Shown here: in pieces, positions 10,029-20,000 of the stretch | Layout: each line of letters opens with the position of its first letter | Position numbering within the stretch: position 1 is the stretch's first letter | Assembly: GCA_049999765.1 (NCBI GenBank) | Contig: JBNGIQ010006011.1 | Span: 1-53,842, forward strand | Direction: 5' to 3' | DNA from: Phaeoceros laevis | Lineage: Eukaryota; Anthocerotophyta; Anthocerotopsida; Notothyladales | DNA length: 53,842 nt | The notes under the pieces: model-generated | What the model was told of the DNA's origin: nothing | The model's input: only the letters and a program-made list of their open reading frames with translations | The model's database searches: none | Program-made: the position numbers and the translations under genes

Positions 10029-12728
10029 TCAGGCCAATGATAGCCTATTAACTGGATTGTCGGTGTGCCCATACAATTCAGGTTGCTTCTCATCATGGTG
10101 TATGTCCCGCAAGGACAAGTCACCATAAGCAACATGGCCTTCTCTTTTCATTCTGGGGACTAGTTCCAGCCCTGCATGGATACCTTCCGTCTCAGCATGC
10201 TGCTTGTCGCCCACTACGAACGTGTGCACCACACCGTCCATGTCAGTCCACCAGCTCTGGCCTGGCTTCTTCCATGCCCCACATTTCACTCGCCTTGCTT
10301 GCATCTCCTTTGCCTCCTCCCACATCTGAGCCCCCACATAAATGTTGGACATCACTACATAAGGTGCGGCATCTTTTCCATCCAACTTCACTGCAAATTC
10401 AAAAGCCTTCTGTCCAATCTCAACGTTGTTCCACTTCTGGCAGGCTCCTAACAGTGTGAGCCACACTGTACCATCAGGTGGGCAAGGCATGGTTTTCGCC
10501 ATCTGTATCGCCTCACTCAAGTGACCTGCACGGGCCAGAAGATCCATCATGCATGTGTAGTGCTCCACGGTTGGACTGATGCCATAATCTATCCTCATGG
10601 TCTCAAAGTATTTTCTGCCTTTGTCCACGAGACCCACATGACTGCACACTGTCAACACACTAAGAAACGTGATGGCATTTGGCTCTACACCCTCTAGTCG
10701 CATCCTATCAAGCAAGTCGAACACAGCGTTGCTCTCTCCGTGGCGTGTATATCCATCAATCAGTGCACCCCATGCCTCCATGGTTCGTTGAGGCAACGAA
10801 TCAAATACCTGCTGCGAATCAAACATGCTCCCACACTTCGCGTACATGTTAACTAATGCAGCTCCCACGAGGACATCAGCTTGCATTCCTTTCCCCTCAA
10901 TATTTGCGTGGAGCTGCTTTCCCAAAGGCAAATCTGCTACAATGGCACATGCCTGTAGGAGGCATACAAATGTAAGAGAATCTGGAGGAGAGAGGCCTTC
11001 TTGTAACATGCCATCGTAAAGAGTAAGTGCTTCCTGAGCCATCCCCTGGTGGGCATAAGCTGCAATCATTGTGGTCCACGTTACAACATTCCTGTCAGGA
11101 AGTCTGTCAAACACGCTGTGAGCATCCTCTAGACTACCACACTTTGCATACATGTTAACCAGGCTGGAGCCTAGAACCACATCATCTTCTAGTCCTTGCT
11201 GCTCAATCTGTCGATGAAGCAGCTTTCCCTCGTGCAGAGCTTTTGCACCCAAAGTGCCACATGCCTGCAGGAGGCACAGAAACGTAACAGAACTTGGACG
11301 AGAAAGGCCATCCTGTTGCATACTAACGTAAAGATTAAGGGCTTCCTCACCCATCCCCTGCTGCACATAACCTGCAAGCATCGCATTCCACGTTACAACA
11401 TTCTTGTGTGGAAGTCTCTCAAACACACTGCGAGCATCCACTGCACTACCGCACTTTGAATACATGTTAACCAAGCTGCCGCCTACAAGTACATCATCTT
11501 GCAATCCTCGATCCCCAATCTGTGCATGCAGCTGCTTTCCCTCATTGAGAGCTCCTACACCTACACTGGCACATGCCTGCAGGAGGCATACAAATGTAAC
11601 AGGACTGGGAGGAGAGCGGCACTCCTGTTTCATACTACTGTACAGCCTAAGAGCTTCCTGCCCCATCCCCTGGTGGGCATAACCTGCAAGCATCGCATTC
11701 CATGTTACAACATTCCTATCTGGAATGCTGTCGAACACTTTGCGAGCATCCACAACACTACCGCACTTCGCATACATATCAAGCAGGCCTGTTTGAACAA
11801 AAATGTCTGGCTTTCCTGGACTAGAAAGAATATGAGCATGGACGTGCTTGCCGGCAGCTAAATCTCCCGCAGTGGCACAGGCTGTGAGAATTGCGACATA
11901 TATACGGTTGTCCGGCTTGAAGGTTGATTCACACATCTGTCTGTACAGTTGTATAGCCTGGGCAGCCTCGCCATGTCTAGCACAAGCAAAAATGATAGTA
12001 GCCCAGTTATAGGCACTTGGTGTAGAAACCTTGGAGAAGACTTGAATTGCTTCGTCCAGCTTCCCATTGGAAGCATACAGACCGATAAGGTGGGTGGCCA
12101 AAAACGCGTCCCCTTCATACCCACTTTCCACGGTGAGGGCATGAATCCGTCTGCCCAGAACCAGGTGCTTATCTGCGGTGCACTGCTTGAGGAGACGATA
12201 GAAGAGATTGTTGGGTACATGGAATCCTTGTTGCACCAAAACGTTCAACGCATCCACAGCGTCAGAAGTCCGTCCATCCTCATAGAGCTTCCAGCACCTG
12301 CCGACGTCCAAATGGCCCTCATTCCCTGCAAATTCAGCTGACTCAGGAGACCTATTCAATCCAGCGTCCCACCAGGCTAGCTGCGAGTCCACCCAAGCAG
12401 GCTTGTACCGATTGTCGAGCCACAGGGCTGCCTTGGACTTTTTGTGCTTGAAGTCAGGATGCCGGGAAGTCGGCTTGCTGCGCCTGTTATCCCACCACTG
12501 TGTCGTATCGGCGAAGAACTCTTGCCACAGAGAATCCTGCGGCTTTTGTGGATGCATTCCTTCATCTCCAGAGGATGCTTGGCTTTTCCCACACCACAAC
12601 TTCCCTGCTAAGTGGCTCAGGGCTTCAAGGCTACCAGACTCTCCTTTCATTTGCAGCGGAGCGGAGATTGGTGGCAAACCGGCAGTCGATGCCAGGCAGG
12701 TCAGCCCGACATCTAGCTGCAAAGGCAT
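10029..12728 (-). CDS. PLS-class PPR protein, copy 2 (5 modules, E-type end)
   Basis: Intronless, 899 residues, ATG at 12726-12728 in a context conserved with copy 3. The N-terminal ~60 residues are a likely organelle-targeting region. Residues ~66-121 form an intact PDF-like block: QEFFADTTQWWDNR, then HPDFKHKK, ALWLD and AWVDSQLAWWD. Five P-L-S modules follow, then E1/E2 (SPTVEHYTCMMDLL, VHTFVVGDKQH). The C-terminus reads LSLRDIHHDEKQPELYGHTD and then an unrelated tail to the stop, so the DYW domain is cut exactly where its HSE motif should be. It probably binds organellar RNA. Whether the PDF block adds DNA or RNA binding is unknown. Confidence 0.9.
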   Translation of the reverse strand: MPLQLDVGLTCLASTAGLPPISAPLQMKGESGSLEALSHLAGKLWCGKSQASSGDEGMHPQKPQDSLWQEFFADTTQWWDNRRSKPTSRHPDFKHKKSKAALWLDNRYKPAWVDSQLAWWDAGLNRSPESAEFAGNEGHLDVGRCWKLYEDGRTSDAVDALNVLVQQGFHVPNNLFYRLLKQCTADKHLVLGRRIHALTVESGYEGDAFLATHLIGLYASNGKLDEAIQVFSKVSTPSAYNWATIIFACARHGEAAQAIQLYRQMCESTFKPDNRIYVAILTACATAGDLAAGKHVHAHILSSPGKPDIFVQTGLLDMYAKCGSVVDARKVFDSIPDRNVVTWNAMLAGYAHQGMGQEALRLYSSMKQECRSPPSPVTFVCLLQACASVGVGALNEGKQLHAQIGDRGLQDDVLVGGSLVNMYSKCGSAVDARSVFERLPHKNVVTWNAMLAGYVQQGMGEEALNLYVSMQQDGLSRPSSVTFLCLLQACGTLGAKALHEGKLLHRQIEQQGLEDDVVLGSSLVNMYAKCGSLEDAHSVFDRLPDRNVVTWTTMIAAYAHQGMAQEALTLYDGMLQEGLSPPDSLTFVCLLQACAIVADLPLGKQLHANIEGKGMQADVLVGAALVNMYAKCGSMFDSQQVFDSLPQRTMEAWGALIDGYTRHGESNAVFDLLDRMRLEGVEPNAITFLSVLTVCSHVGLVDKGRKYFETMRIDYGISPTVEHYTCMMDLLARAGHLSEAIQMAKTMPCPPDGTVWLTLLGACQKWNNVEIGQKAFEFAVKLDGKDAAPYVVMSNIYVGAQMWEEAKEMQARRVKCGAWKKPGQSWWTDMDGVVHTFVVGDKQHAETEGIHAGLELVPRMKREGHVAYGDLSLRDIHHDEKQPELYGHTDNPVNRLSLA

Positions 12729-13468
12729 CAGTCTCCAGGATCTTCACTAGCTGGCTCCTTCAATTTCCATGGTCTCCTCGCGGCTTTACGATAGTCCTGT
12801 GAAGCTTGAAACCTGGACGGCCTTAGAGAATCACCTGATTCCACTTGTATCATGTTGCTGCCGCTCGGCTGAAGCACCTCCACCTAGCGCGACCAATGCT
12901 GGAAAACTAGAAAAAGCTTCTAGGCTCGTCGTGCGTTTGCCGGGCTTGTCATATTTCAATTGGTACACGACTTGCTCACGAAGTCCCACCACACTTGAAC
13001 CAAGAGTTTATCAAAGAATGACAAAATACAGCAGTGTGTAGTAGACTATACTGTGTACCAAAGATATTGGTGCATTCTCGGAATGTAGATGCAGTCCCTT
13101 CCTCTCCTTCACAGGAGTGTCTATTGAATAGACTAAGAGACGAGGTTGAACCGTTGAAGGCTGAAGCCTTGTCAACAATCAAGACCGCTGGTCGACGAGC
13201 CAATAGAGCAGGGGCATATTCGAACTCAGAAAACAGAAAGAATTCCACTAGTCGTGAAACAGTGGATAGAAGTGACGGCTTCGTACATGCTACGTAGTTT
13301 GCAGTCAGGACCTTCCATTTCGCAATGTGCCGTTTAGATGGATCGTGGTGGCAGCTAGGTGCCGACGCCCAATTGGCAGGCTTCCATAGGAAGGCAACTG
13401 GGCAGGGGGTGCACAAGTTTAGTCCCCACTATTTTGCAAATGTGGGCATACGCGAAGGCCAGTTTCTA
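12729..13468 (-). other. Spacer between PPR copies 2 and 3 with DYW trace
   Basis: Just downstream of copy 3 (about 13430-13468, minus strand) a frame with stops reads KLAFAY, resembling KLAIAF at the start of DYW domains. The rest of the 740-base spacer shows no recognisable gene. The bases nearest 12729 are the 5' flank of copy 2 and are similar to the flank of the broken fragment at 5322-5380. Confidence 0.55.
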
Positions 13469-16400
13469 CTACACACACAGCTCAGCTGTCTTCTCTTTCT
13501 GAAGACCTTCCTGCAACGACACATCAAAATATGGAACATATCCTTCGTTCGTCTTTCTGGGGACTAACTGTTCCAGCCTTGCATAGATACCTTCACTTTC
13601 AGGATGGTTCTTGTCTCCAACTCCAAATGTGTGCACCACTCCGCCCATGTCAGTCCACCAGCACTGGCCTGGCTCCTTCCATGCCCCACATTTCACTCTC
13701 CTCGCCTGCATCTCCTTTGCATCCTCCCACATCTCAGCCCTCGCATAAATATTCGACATCAAAACATAAGATGCCGCATCTTTTGCATCCAAACTCACTG
13801 CAAATTCAAAAGCCTGCCGCCCAATCTCAACGTTATTCCACATCCGGCACGCGCTCAACAGGGTGTACCACACAGCACCATCAGATGGGACAGGCATGGT
13901 CTTGGCCATCTGTAGTGCCTCATCAAGGTGACCTGCACGGCCCAGAAGGTCCATCATGCATGTGTAGTGCTCCACGGTTGGACTGATGCCATAATCTGTG
14001 CTCATGACCTGAAAGTACTTCCGACCTTCGTCGACTAGACCCACATGACTGCAAACTGTTAGGACACTAAGAAACGTGACCCCATTGGGCTCTATGCCTT
14101 CCAGGCTCATCCTGGCAAGCAAGTCAAACACAACCTCACCATCTCCTTGCCGGGTATATCCGCCAATCAGGGCATTCCATGCCTCAATGGTTCTTTCAGC
14201 TAATGAATCAAACACATTCCGGGAATCAAACATGCTCCCACACTTTGCATACATATTTACTAATGCAGGTCCGACACCTACATTTGCTAGCATCCCGCGT
14301 TCCTCAATCTCCACATGGAGCTGCTTTCCCAAAGGCAGGCCTGCTACAATACCACATGCCTGTAGGAGGCATACAAATGTCACAGAATCTGGAAGCGAGA
14401 GGCCTTCCTGTTGCATAGTACTGTAAAGACTAAGGGCTTCCTGAGCCATCCCCTGGTGGGCATATCCTGCAATCATCGCAGTCCATGTTACAACATTCCT
14501 GTCAGGAAGTCTGTCAAACATGCTACGAGCATCCTCTACACTCCCACACTTCGCATACATGTTAACCAGACTGGAGCCTAGAACCACATCGTCTTGCAGT
14601 CCATGTTCCTCAATCTTTGCATGGAGCAGCTTTCCGTCATGCAGAGCTCCAACACCTACACTAGCACATGCCTGTACAAGGCATATAAATGTAACAGAAT
14701 TGGGACGATAGAGGCCTTCCTGTTGCATACTTCTGTAGAGACTAAGGGCTTCCTGACCCATCCCCTGCTGAGCATAACCCGTAAGCATCGCATTCCATGT
14801 TACAATATTCCTGTCTGGAAGCCTGTCAAATGTGCTCCGAGCATCCTCTAACCTACCAAACTTTACATACATGTTCACCAAGCTGCCGCTGAGCACTACA
14901 TCTTTTTGTAGCCCTCGTTCTTCAATCTGTGCATGAAGCCGCTTACCCTCATGCAGCGCTTCTATTCCTACACTGGCACAAGCCTGCAGGAGGCATGTAT
15001 ATGTAACTGCATCGGGAGGAGTGAGGCCTTCTCGTTGCATTTCATTGTGAAGACTAAGGGCTTCCTGACCCATTCCCTGTTGGGCATATCCTGCAATCAT
15101 TGCAGTCCATGCTACAATATTCCTGTCTGGAAGGCTGTCAAAGATGCTGCGGGCATTCTCTAAACTACCGCACTTTGCATACATGTTAACCAAGCTGCCG
15201 CCTAGAACCACATCGTGTTGAAGTCCTCGTTCTTCTATCTGTGCATGAAGCTGCTTTCCCTGATGCAGAGCTCCTACACCCACACTCGCACATGCCTGGA
15301 GGAGGCAAACAAATGTAACAGCACCGAGAGAAGAGAGGATGTCCTGCTGCATACCATTATAAAGACTAAGGGCTTCCTGCCCCATACCCTGCTGGGCATA
15401 ACCTGAAATCATTGCAGTCCATGTAACAACATTCCTAACTGGAAGACTGTCAAACACGCTGCGAGCATTCACTACGCTCCCACACTTTGCATACATGTTA
15501 ACCAAGCTGCCGCCTACAGCCAAATCATGCTGCAGTCCTCGCCTCTCAATCTGTGTGTGGAGCTGCTTTCCCTCATGCAGAGCTCCGATGCCTATCCTGG
15601 CACATGCCTGAAGGAGACATACAAATGTAACTGAATCTGGAGGAGAGTGGCCTTGCTGTTGCATACAACGGTAGAGACTAAGGGCTTCCTGACCCATTCC
15701 CTGCTGAGCATAACCTGCAATCATCGCAGTCCATGTCACAGCATTCCTGTCGGGGAGTCCGTCAAAGACTCTGCGAGCATCCTCTAAGCTCCCACACTTT
15801 GCGTACATAGAAAGCAGACCTGTTTGAACAAAGATATCTGGCTTCTCTGGACTAGCAAGGATATGGGCATGAACCTCTTGGCCTGCAACTAAATCGCCCG
15901 CAGTGGCGCAAGCTTTTAGAACGGCCACAAATATCCTGTTGTCGGGCTTCACGGTTGACTCACGCATCTGTTTGTACAGCTGTATAGCCTGGGGAGCCTC
16001 CCCATGTCTACTATAGGCGAAGATGATGGCAGCCCAATTATAGGCGTTCGGGGAAGAGACCTTGGAAAGAACTTGCATTGCTTCCTCCAGCCTTCCATGC
16101 GAAGCATACAGGCCGATAAGGTGGTTAGCTAAAAATGCATCTCCTTCACACCCACTGTCCACAATGAGAGCATGAATGCGTCTGCCCAGGACCAGGTCCT
16201 TGTGTGCAATGCACTTCTTCAGAACACCATAGAGGAGATTGCTCGGTACATGGCATCCTCGTTGAACCAGAAGGTCCAACGCATCCACAGCGTCAGCAGT
16301 CACCAAGGTTGCAGACTCGGGAGGTCTGTTAGTCCCAGGGTCCCACGTGGCTAGCTGCAAGTCCCCCCAAGCAGGATTGTGCGAATTGTTCAGCCACAAG

Positions 16401-16726
16401 GTGACCATGAACTGATTGTGCTTAAAATCAGGATGCCAGAGACTCGGCTTGCTTCGTCTGTTGTCCCACCAGTCTGTTGGATCAGAGAAAAATTCCTGAC
16501 GTATAAAATCTTGCAGCTCTTCTGGAGGCATTCCTTCCTCTCCAAAGGATGCTCGGCTTTTTCCACACCACACCACCCCTGCTATGTGGCTCAGGGCTTG
16601 AAACCCAGGTTGTAGTTCTTGCTTGCGCCGGAATGCAGAGGTCGGTGACCAACCGACAGTCAACGGCGGGCCGAACAGCCCGACATGCAGCTGCAACGGG
16701 CTGAGAGCCATCGGTCGTACATGCAT
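13469..16726 (-). CDS. PLS-class PPR protein, copy 3 (7 modules, E-type end)
   Basis: Intronless, 1085 residues from the first ATG. The second Met (codon 6, MALSPLQL, top base 16711) aligns with the starts of copy 2 and the broken fragment and is the likelier initiator. The PDF-like block spans residues ~75-129 (DPTDWWDNRR, HPDFKHN, TLWLNN). Seven ~104-residue P-L-S modules follow, then E1/E2 (SPTVEHYTCMMDLLGRAGH) and E+ (VHTFGVGDKNHPES). The protein stops at EKTAELCV, just before the HSE motif of a DYW domain. The first 50 residues are basic and hydroxylated enough for an organelle presequence. It is divergently arranged with POP1, 294 bases ATG to ATG. Confidence 0.9.
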   Translation of the reverse strand: MHVRPMALSPLQLHVGLFGPPLTVGWSPTSAFRRKQELQPGFQALSHIAGVVWCGKSRASFGEEGMPPEELQDFIRQEFFSDPTDWWDNRRSKPSLWHPDFKHNQFMVTLWLNNSHNPAWGDLQLATWDPGTNRPPESATLVTADAVDALDLLVQRGCHVPSNLLYGVLKKCIAHKDLVLGRRIHALIVDSGCEGDAFLANHLIGLYASHGRLEEAMQVLSKVSSPNAYNWAAIIFAYSRHGEAPQAIQLYKQMRESTVKPDNRIFVAVLKACATAGDLVAGQEVHAHILASPEKPDIFVQTGLLSMYAKCGSLEDARRVFDGLPDRNAVTWTAMIAGYAQQGMGQEALSLYRCMQQQGHSPPDSVTFVCLLQACARIGIGALHEGKQLHTQIERRGLQHDLAVGGSLVNMYAKCGSVVNARSVFDSLPVRNVVTWTAMISGYAQQGMGQEALSLYNGMQQDILSSLGAVTFVCLLQACASVGVGALHQGKQLHAQIEERGLQHDVVLGGSLVNMYAKCGSLENARSIFDSLPDRNIVAWTAMIAGYAQQGMGQEALSLHNEMQREGLTPPDAVTYTCLLQACASVGIEALHEGKRLHAQIEERGLQKDVVLSGSLVNMYVKFGRLEDARSTFDRLPDRNIVTWNAMLTGYAQQGMGQEALSLYRSMQQEGLYRPNSVTFICLVQACASVGVGALHDGKLLHAKIEEHGLQDDVVLGSSLVNMYAKCGSVEDARSMFDRLPDRNVVTWTAMIAGYAHQGMAQEALSLYSTMQQEGLSLPDSVTFVCLLQACGIVAGLPLGKQLHVEIEERGMLANVGVGPALVNMYAKCGSMFDSRNVFDSLAERTIEAWNALIGGYTRQGDGEVVFDLLARMSLEGIEPNGVTFLSVLTVCSHVGLVDEGRKYFQVMSTDYGISPTVEHYTCMMDLLGRAGHLDEALQMAKTMPVPSDGAVWYTLLSACRMWNNVEIGRQAFEFAVSLDAKDAASYVLMSNIYARAEMWEDAKEMQARRVKCGAWKEPGQCWWTDMGGVVHTFGVGDKNHPESEGIYARLEQLVPRKTNEGYVPYFDVSLQEGLQKEKTAELCV

Positions 16727-16895
16727 TCACCAGCTGTCCGTCATCCCCATTCCGGCTACACTATGGCTTGTTAGAGTCAAAACCCAAGCGATTGCATCTA
16801 GGTGGTCAAGCATCGCCATCTCCCTTTGGAGGGAGGGAGCTTTATGTTACAACGTTTACAGACTTTGTAGATTGCACAAAAAAGAGAGCCATTTT

Positions 16896-16941
16896 GGTCC
16901 TATATACTGTGGCCCCGCGGTTCGCTGGTCCTATATACTGT
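16896..16941 (+). promoter_or_regulatory. Duplicated TATA-like string upstream of POP1
   Basis: GGTCCTATATACTGT occurs twice as an exact 15-base direct repeat (16896-16910 and 16927-16941), 80-125 bases before the POP1 ATG and within the divergent PPR/POP1 spacer. The TATATA core could serve as a TATA element. This is inference from position and composition only. Confidence 0.4.
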
Positions 16942-17020
16942 ACTGTAATAACGGTCCACGGCAGGGAAGCGCGGCGACAAAGTGGTTGTTGTGGCCAAGG
17001 ATGTAAACCAACCGTGTTGG

Positions 17021-20000
17021 ATGCGAATTGGGACAAGGATGGTGAAATCGAAGTCACGAGGCGAATTCGTAGCTCCGCGCGCCCTGGACGTGCAGCAATT
17101 CGCTGTAGCTCGAGCTGCTGAGGTGCAATCTCTGTACTCCTCGCTCAAGGATCGCTCCAATTCTGCTATTTTGGCCACACCTCGCCACCTGCGGCGGCGG
17201 ACGAACAGCCACAACCGACGAAAGTCCTTTTACTGGACCCTCAAGCAGAAGCGGAAACCTGAAGCTGCTCCTGGAGATGGAGCTGAAGCCGATCAGGGGC
17301 AGGATGATGGCGGTGGTCTGGAAGCACAGAAGGCGGCCAAGCCGCCTTCACGGAAGGTTAGAAGGCGGATGGAGCTCAGGGGAGTTGCTCGCGGCGAAGG
17401 AGGCAAGACCTCGGACGGCACGAAGCGCCTGGTTACTCACGTTTGGCATGCCAAGAGGTTCAAGATGAAGAAGATGTGGGGTCACTTGCTAGCAGAGGGT
17501 CTCAATGGAAGGTTGGTGATGAGAGTCTGTGGGATGGGAGATGGTTTTCAAACTGGTACGGATTTTCTGACTTGCCGGGTCTTCCTGTAGGGGAAAGGGG
17601 TCTAGGGCGGTGATCGGGTGGTCCAAGAAATCGGCAATTCTTCATGACGCCAGCTATTATACTCCCATAGAGTTGGAAGGGCCTGCTGTAAGCATTCATC
17701 ACCCGAAAAGAGCGAGGTGTTGTGAAACGATCGAGACTTACCGATTGCTCACGTACTTAACAGGGTGGCATTCTGGATGTTCTATCTGTTGTGCTGGACC
17801 CTTCTCCGTCCAAACTTGATGTATTGTCCGAATCTGAAGTGGCAGAGATTACAGGAGCAAGTTATGGTAATGCTGTGGTGCGTGCCGTATTCTAATAGCT
17901 CTTCTGTATCCTCCATTTCGGGATGCCACCAATGGAGAAACCTCTTGGGGTCTGGCGGGTTTTGCTAACCCAGATGTTAATAGTTTATCTCGTGGTTTTT
18001 ATGCAGCTTCATCACGCAGGAAGATTTCCGTTTCAGACAATTGCTCCTGTTACGTATATGTGGCAACCCATGCCAACAGTCGTAGGGGAGCTAACTGAAG
18101 TGGCTTCAAAATCTAATAAAGAGAACAAGACCTTGAGCCCTGAGCATGTACGTCATCTGTGGATTTGGATACATGCTGCAGGTGTTGAGGAGGCTCTTGA
18201 GTCACTACAAACCGCATGCAAATCCCAGGTATAGACAGCGACGTTCTGTAACTCTTCAGCCATTGTGACCTGCGCATTCAATATGTCCAAACTAGCTCAT
18301 TTTAATGTCTCAGGGTGGGGTTGTATGCTGCCGGTCAAGAAGTGGTGAATTTGGAAGGCTCGATTTACTAGGAGCCGGAGCAAATGAAGTTCTGCGTAAA
18401 GTGCTGCTGCCTTACTACAGGTATGGTCAACTGATATATCCAAGTTGGGCCTGTTCCATATTTGCTTGTAAATGTTCTCATTGTAGTTAGTTTCCTTCTG
18501 CAGACGCCCCTATCCTGCTGAGATTTTTGACCAAAACTCAAGTGAGCAATCTGTTCTGGAAGCTCGTGCTATCTGTCATTCAATCACAGAACACAATAAA
18601 TCTTTAGTAGCTATCTGTTCCAAGCTTTTTTCGTTTGTGGAAAGATTGCCAGATAGGGCAGTTGTAGCCATGGATGTGCGCGATCCTCGTGATCCTCCAT
18701 TCAAGCTGACTAGGCTTGCCCCAACGCAGAGTGCTGTAGTTGAGGTTCCTCCAGCAGACATATCTCTGAGTGAAAATCCAAATGAGGTAAAGGTAGAAGA
18801 TCCACCCTTGTCTCTTGCGAAGGTTGCAGAACATGTCTCACCTGGTCAGGATAAAAGTGACTTAGGAGCCCAGGATACTAAGGAGCTTGGTGCACCAGTT
18901 GAGAGGTGTGCGATTGACATTCCAAGACAGGTAGAGAAGTTTGCAGCTGGAGCATGTTCTGGAGTCACGGATGAAGAGAATATCAACGATGTGATGACGC
19001 TGTGGTGGGAGTTATTGGAAAACAGTGCGATATGGAACGAAACCTCTGGCTGCAGACATCCATTTACTGAGCAGGCTTTGAGTTCAAAGAGGCACCGACA
19101 TCGGCTGTCAGTATACAATGCTGATAGAAGCTTGTTGCCTGGAAAATCTGCACCATGGAGCAGGCATCCTCTTGTCTGTCCTCTATTGCTCTTGAAACAT
19201 GATGGTCAGAAACCGTCTACGAGCAGGTAAAGCAGCCTGGCTATTTCAGTTGCTGTTAAAAACGATTGCTTTCAACATTGTGCATTTCCATCTTTTTCTC
19301 ACCTTCCTCGTCAAAGTTCTACGATTCCACCTCACCCCATGTGTGCTGAGGGCTGTCTCTGTTTGTGTGGTAGGTGGTCCCTAATCATGCCCATATCCTG
19401 GATTCAAGCATTCTGGGTACCTCTTGTGTTTGCAGGCGGCCACGTGATCGGTATGCGAGAATTAAGGTGGTTGATGACTGATGTGAGTATCTCAAAGCCT
19501 ACATGATTAGGGCTGTACTGTTCTGACCATAAAGCTCACTGCTGGTCACTGCCTGTGCCAAGTGCGGTTGTGGAGAACTCGAGGCAAATGTTTTTCCTAT
19601 TGTATATTCTTCTTAGCTGAGAGTCTGACACTTTGTGACATGTTCAGGCCGGCCTGCCATCATATCCATTTGATTATCCTGATTGTGGGGCTTATACGTC
19701 TTATGTGAATGAAAAGTCATCTTCTCTACTTGAGTACAACAAAAAACGACCGCCTGTCAATCGGGTGGTGCCTTTAGTTTCACCTTGGAGACTTGGGACA
19801 GCGTCTCCGCAACATGCCACCAGTGATGAGAACAAATCTTTGTACGGAGCACCTGTGGTAGAGGCAAAAGATTGTCCTATGAAGAACCCTTCACCTAGTA
19901 GTAGCTTTAAGCTGGATGAAACTGATGATGAATTGCCTCAGGCAAAGGCTGTTGAGGCCGACCTAGAAGCAGGTTCGCATAACCAGACTGGCAGTAACGG

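Noticed and set aside
17870-18010. An apparent frameshift in POP1 after ASYGNAV.
   Set aside because: A normal GT-AG intron (17878-18006) joins GNAV to LHHAGRFPFQTIAPVTYM in frame, and all exon lengths then sum to a multiple of three.
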